NCBI GenBank assembly: GCA_008704415.1
Contig: VXIS01000191.1
Span: 27,430-91,429 of the forward strand
Direction: 5' to 3'
Length of the DNA: 64,000 bases
Source of the DNA: Sphaerosporella brunnea
Lineage: Eukaryota; Ascomycota; Pezizomycetes; Pezizales; Pyronemataceae
The translations under genes and the position numbers were made by a program. The notes beneath the pieces were generated by a model. The model worked only from the letters and a program-made list of their open reading frames with translations, was not told the origin of the DNA and made no database searches. Below are positions 63,176 to 64,000 of this stretch, piece after piece (positions within the stretch are counted from its first letter, which is position 1; each line of letters begins with the position of its first letter).

Positions 63176-64000
63176 TCAGCTGTCATCTGGGAGTGGTCCG
63201 GGCTTGTGTGGGTACAATTCGTGGAAGCGGTCGATAGCTTCAAGGCCATTGATTCCTTCCGCCGCCTCCCATTCCGGTGGGTCTTAGCCGGTCCACTTTA
63301 CCAGATATTTGAGGCGTCCCCTTACCAAGTGGGAATCCAGAATGGCATCGACGGACCATTCTTTTTCGCCATCGACAACAACAGGGAGAGGGGGTGGAAT
63401 GATCTGTCCAGGGAGGGGGTCGGAAGATGCCGGGTTTAGGAGCGAGACCGGAAAGGTGCAATGGCTCTTCATGGTGTTGGGGATGTCCAATTCATAGGCA
63501 TGGGTACCGACGGCTCGAACCACTCGGTAAGGGCCCAGGTGCTTGTTTTCGAGTTTCCTAGATGGTCGTTCCGTGCGCAAGTTCCTAGAGTCCAGCCAGA
63601 CGAGGTCGTTCTCTTTGAACACAGGGGCGGGGGCTCGGGACCGATCGGCGGCTTCAGTATATCTGACTTGGGCGTACTTCATCTCGGCTCGTAGAACGTC
63701 GTGGATGTGTGACATCCGCTCGGCCACCAGCTGCGCGTCGACCTGTTCGGGGTTGTCGGTCCGAATGTCTAGCTCAAAGGAGCACTGAGGGTTACGGCCA
63801 TAGACAGCGAAGAAAGGAGACAGTGACGTAGTCTCGGAAGCCTGGTTATTGACTGCGAATTCGGCCAGGGGGAGATACTTCTTCCAATCGTTCTGCAGGT
63901 ATGATACGTAGGCGCGGAGATACTGCTCCGTGACGGCATTGATCCGTTCTGTCTGACCATCGGTCTGTGGGTGGAAGGCAGTGCTTGGAGCAGTCTCAAT
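63176..64000 (-). pseudogene. Ty3/gypsy Pol C-terminus: integrase end and chromodomain, partial
   Basis: From the window edge the frame reads TAPSTAFHPQTDGQTERINA (integrase core end, FHPQTDGQ), LRAYVSYLQNDWKKYLPLAE, FFAVYGRNPQCSFELDI, then the integrase C-terminal barrel (VWLDSRNLRTERPSRKLENK, LGPYRVV) and a chromodomain (EWSVDAILDSHLVRGRLKYL, VKWTG). TAA at 63284-63286 stands where Tyr is usual in WTGY. The frame then continues DPPEWEAAEGINGLEAIDRF to TGA at 63176-63178. Such chromodomain elements target heterochromatin. The 5' portion lies beyond the right edge. Confidence 0.93.

Overview
The window looks like repeat-rich nuclear DNA from a filamentous fungus. The lineage cannot be fixed from sequence alone; Basidiomycota or Ascomycota are both possible. 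The evidence is short spliceosomal introns (51-112 nt) with CTRAC/GCTAAC branch sites and GT..AG ends, fungal-type hAT, Ty1/copia, Ty3/gypsy-chromodomain and Tad-like LINE remnants, and no bacterial operon logic. No rRNA, tRNA or CRISPR was seen. Almost every recognisable coding region is a mobile-element fragment or a decayed multicopy gene. Only two ORFs look like intact single genes: an unspliced 179-codon gene at 27964-28503 (-) and a two-exon, 142-codon gene at 55551-56030 (+).

Four layers overlap. (1) Seven blocks of a GC-rich minisatellite of about 33 bp (0.5-1.9, 4.7-4.9, 11.0-17.3, 23.0-25.9, 32.7-34.0, 36.0-36.4 and 43.2-44.3 kb) occur in both orientations. Their unit length is a multiple of three, so they give long false ORFs. 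(2) Transposons sit in or beside them. A gag-only copia element (12090-15337) lies in an array with a perfect 5-bp target-site duplication (TSD), and an 804-bp hAT element lies in another with an 8-bp TSD. A copia copy at 34 kb passes straight into minisatellite in place of its 3' half. Other elements include a 495-bp hAT MITE with a perfect 8-bp TSD, an 850-bp hAT with a perfect 8-bp TSD, a 1.5-kb hAT that splits a LINE, a foldback element with 120-bp arms, and two 142-bp TA-flanked MITEs in opposite orientation.

(3) A decayed multicopy gene family of unknown function is spread over 5-10, 20.9-22.9, 45-50 and 51-52.6 kb. Its parts are a TATA promoter, a 5'UTR intron ending right at the ATG, an exon with the sequence TKWSKALxERL, a conserved 57-61 nt intron, and alanine/glutamate-rich coiled-coil exons. 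(4) A short double-hairpin repeat of about 70 nt (about 23 copies) is embedded in these exons. Its inner stem changes sequence between copies but stays paired.

The copia elements (12.1, 27.8, 34.0 and 61.6 kb) share 136-189 bp LTRs and a primer-binding site complementary to the anticodon arm of initiator tRNA-Met (half-tRNA priming). Each has a 0.4-0.7 kb leader made of two alternating hairpins whose stems also covary. These leaders and the double-hairpin repeat are the two candidates for undescribed biology. The right edge enters the 3' end of a minus-strand Ty3/gypsy element (integrase C-terminus, chromodomain, 281-bp LTR).
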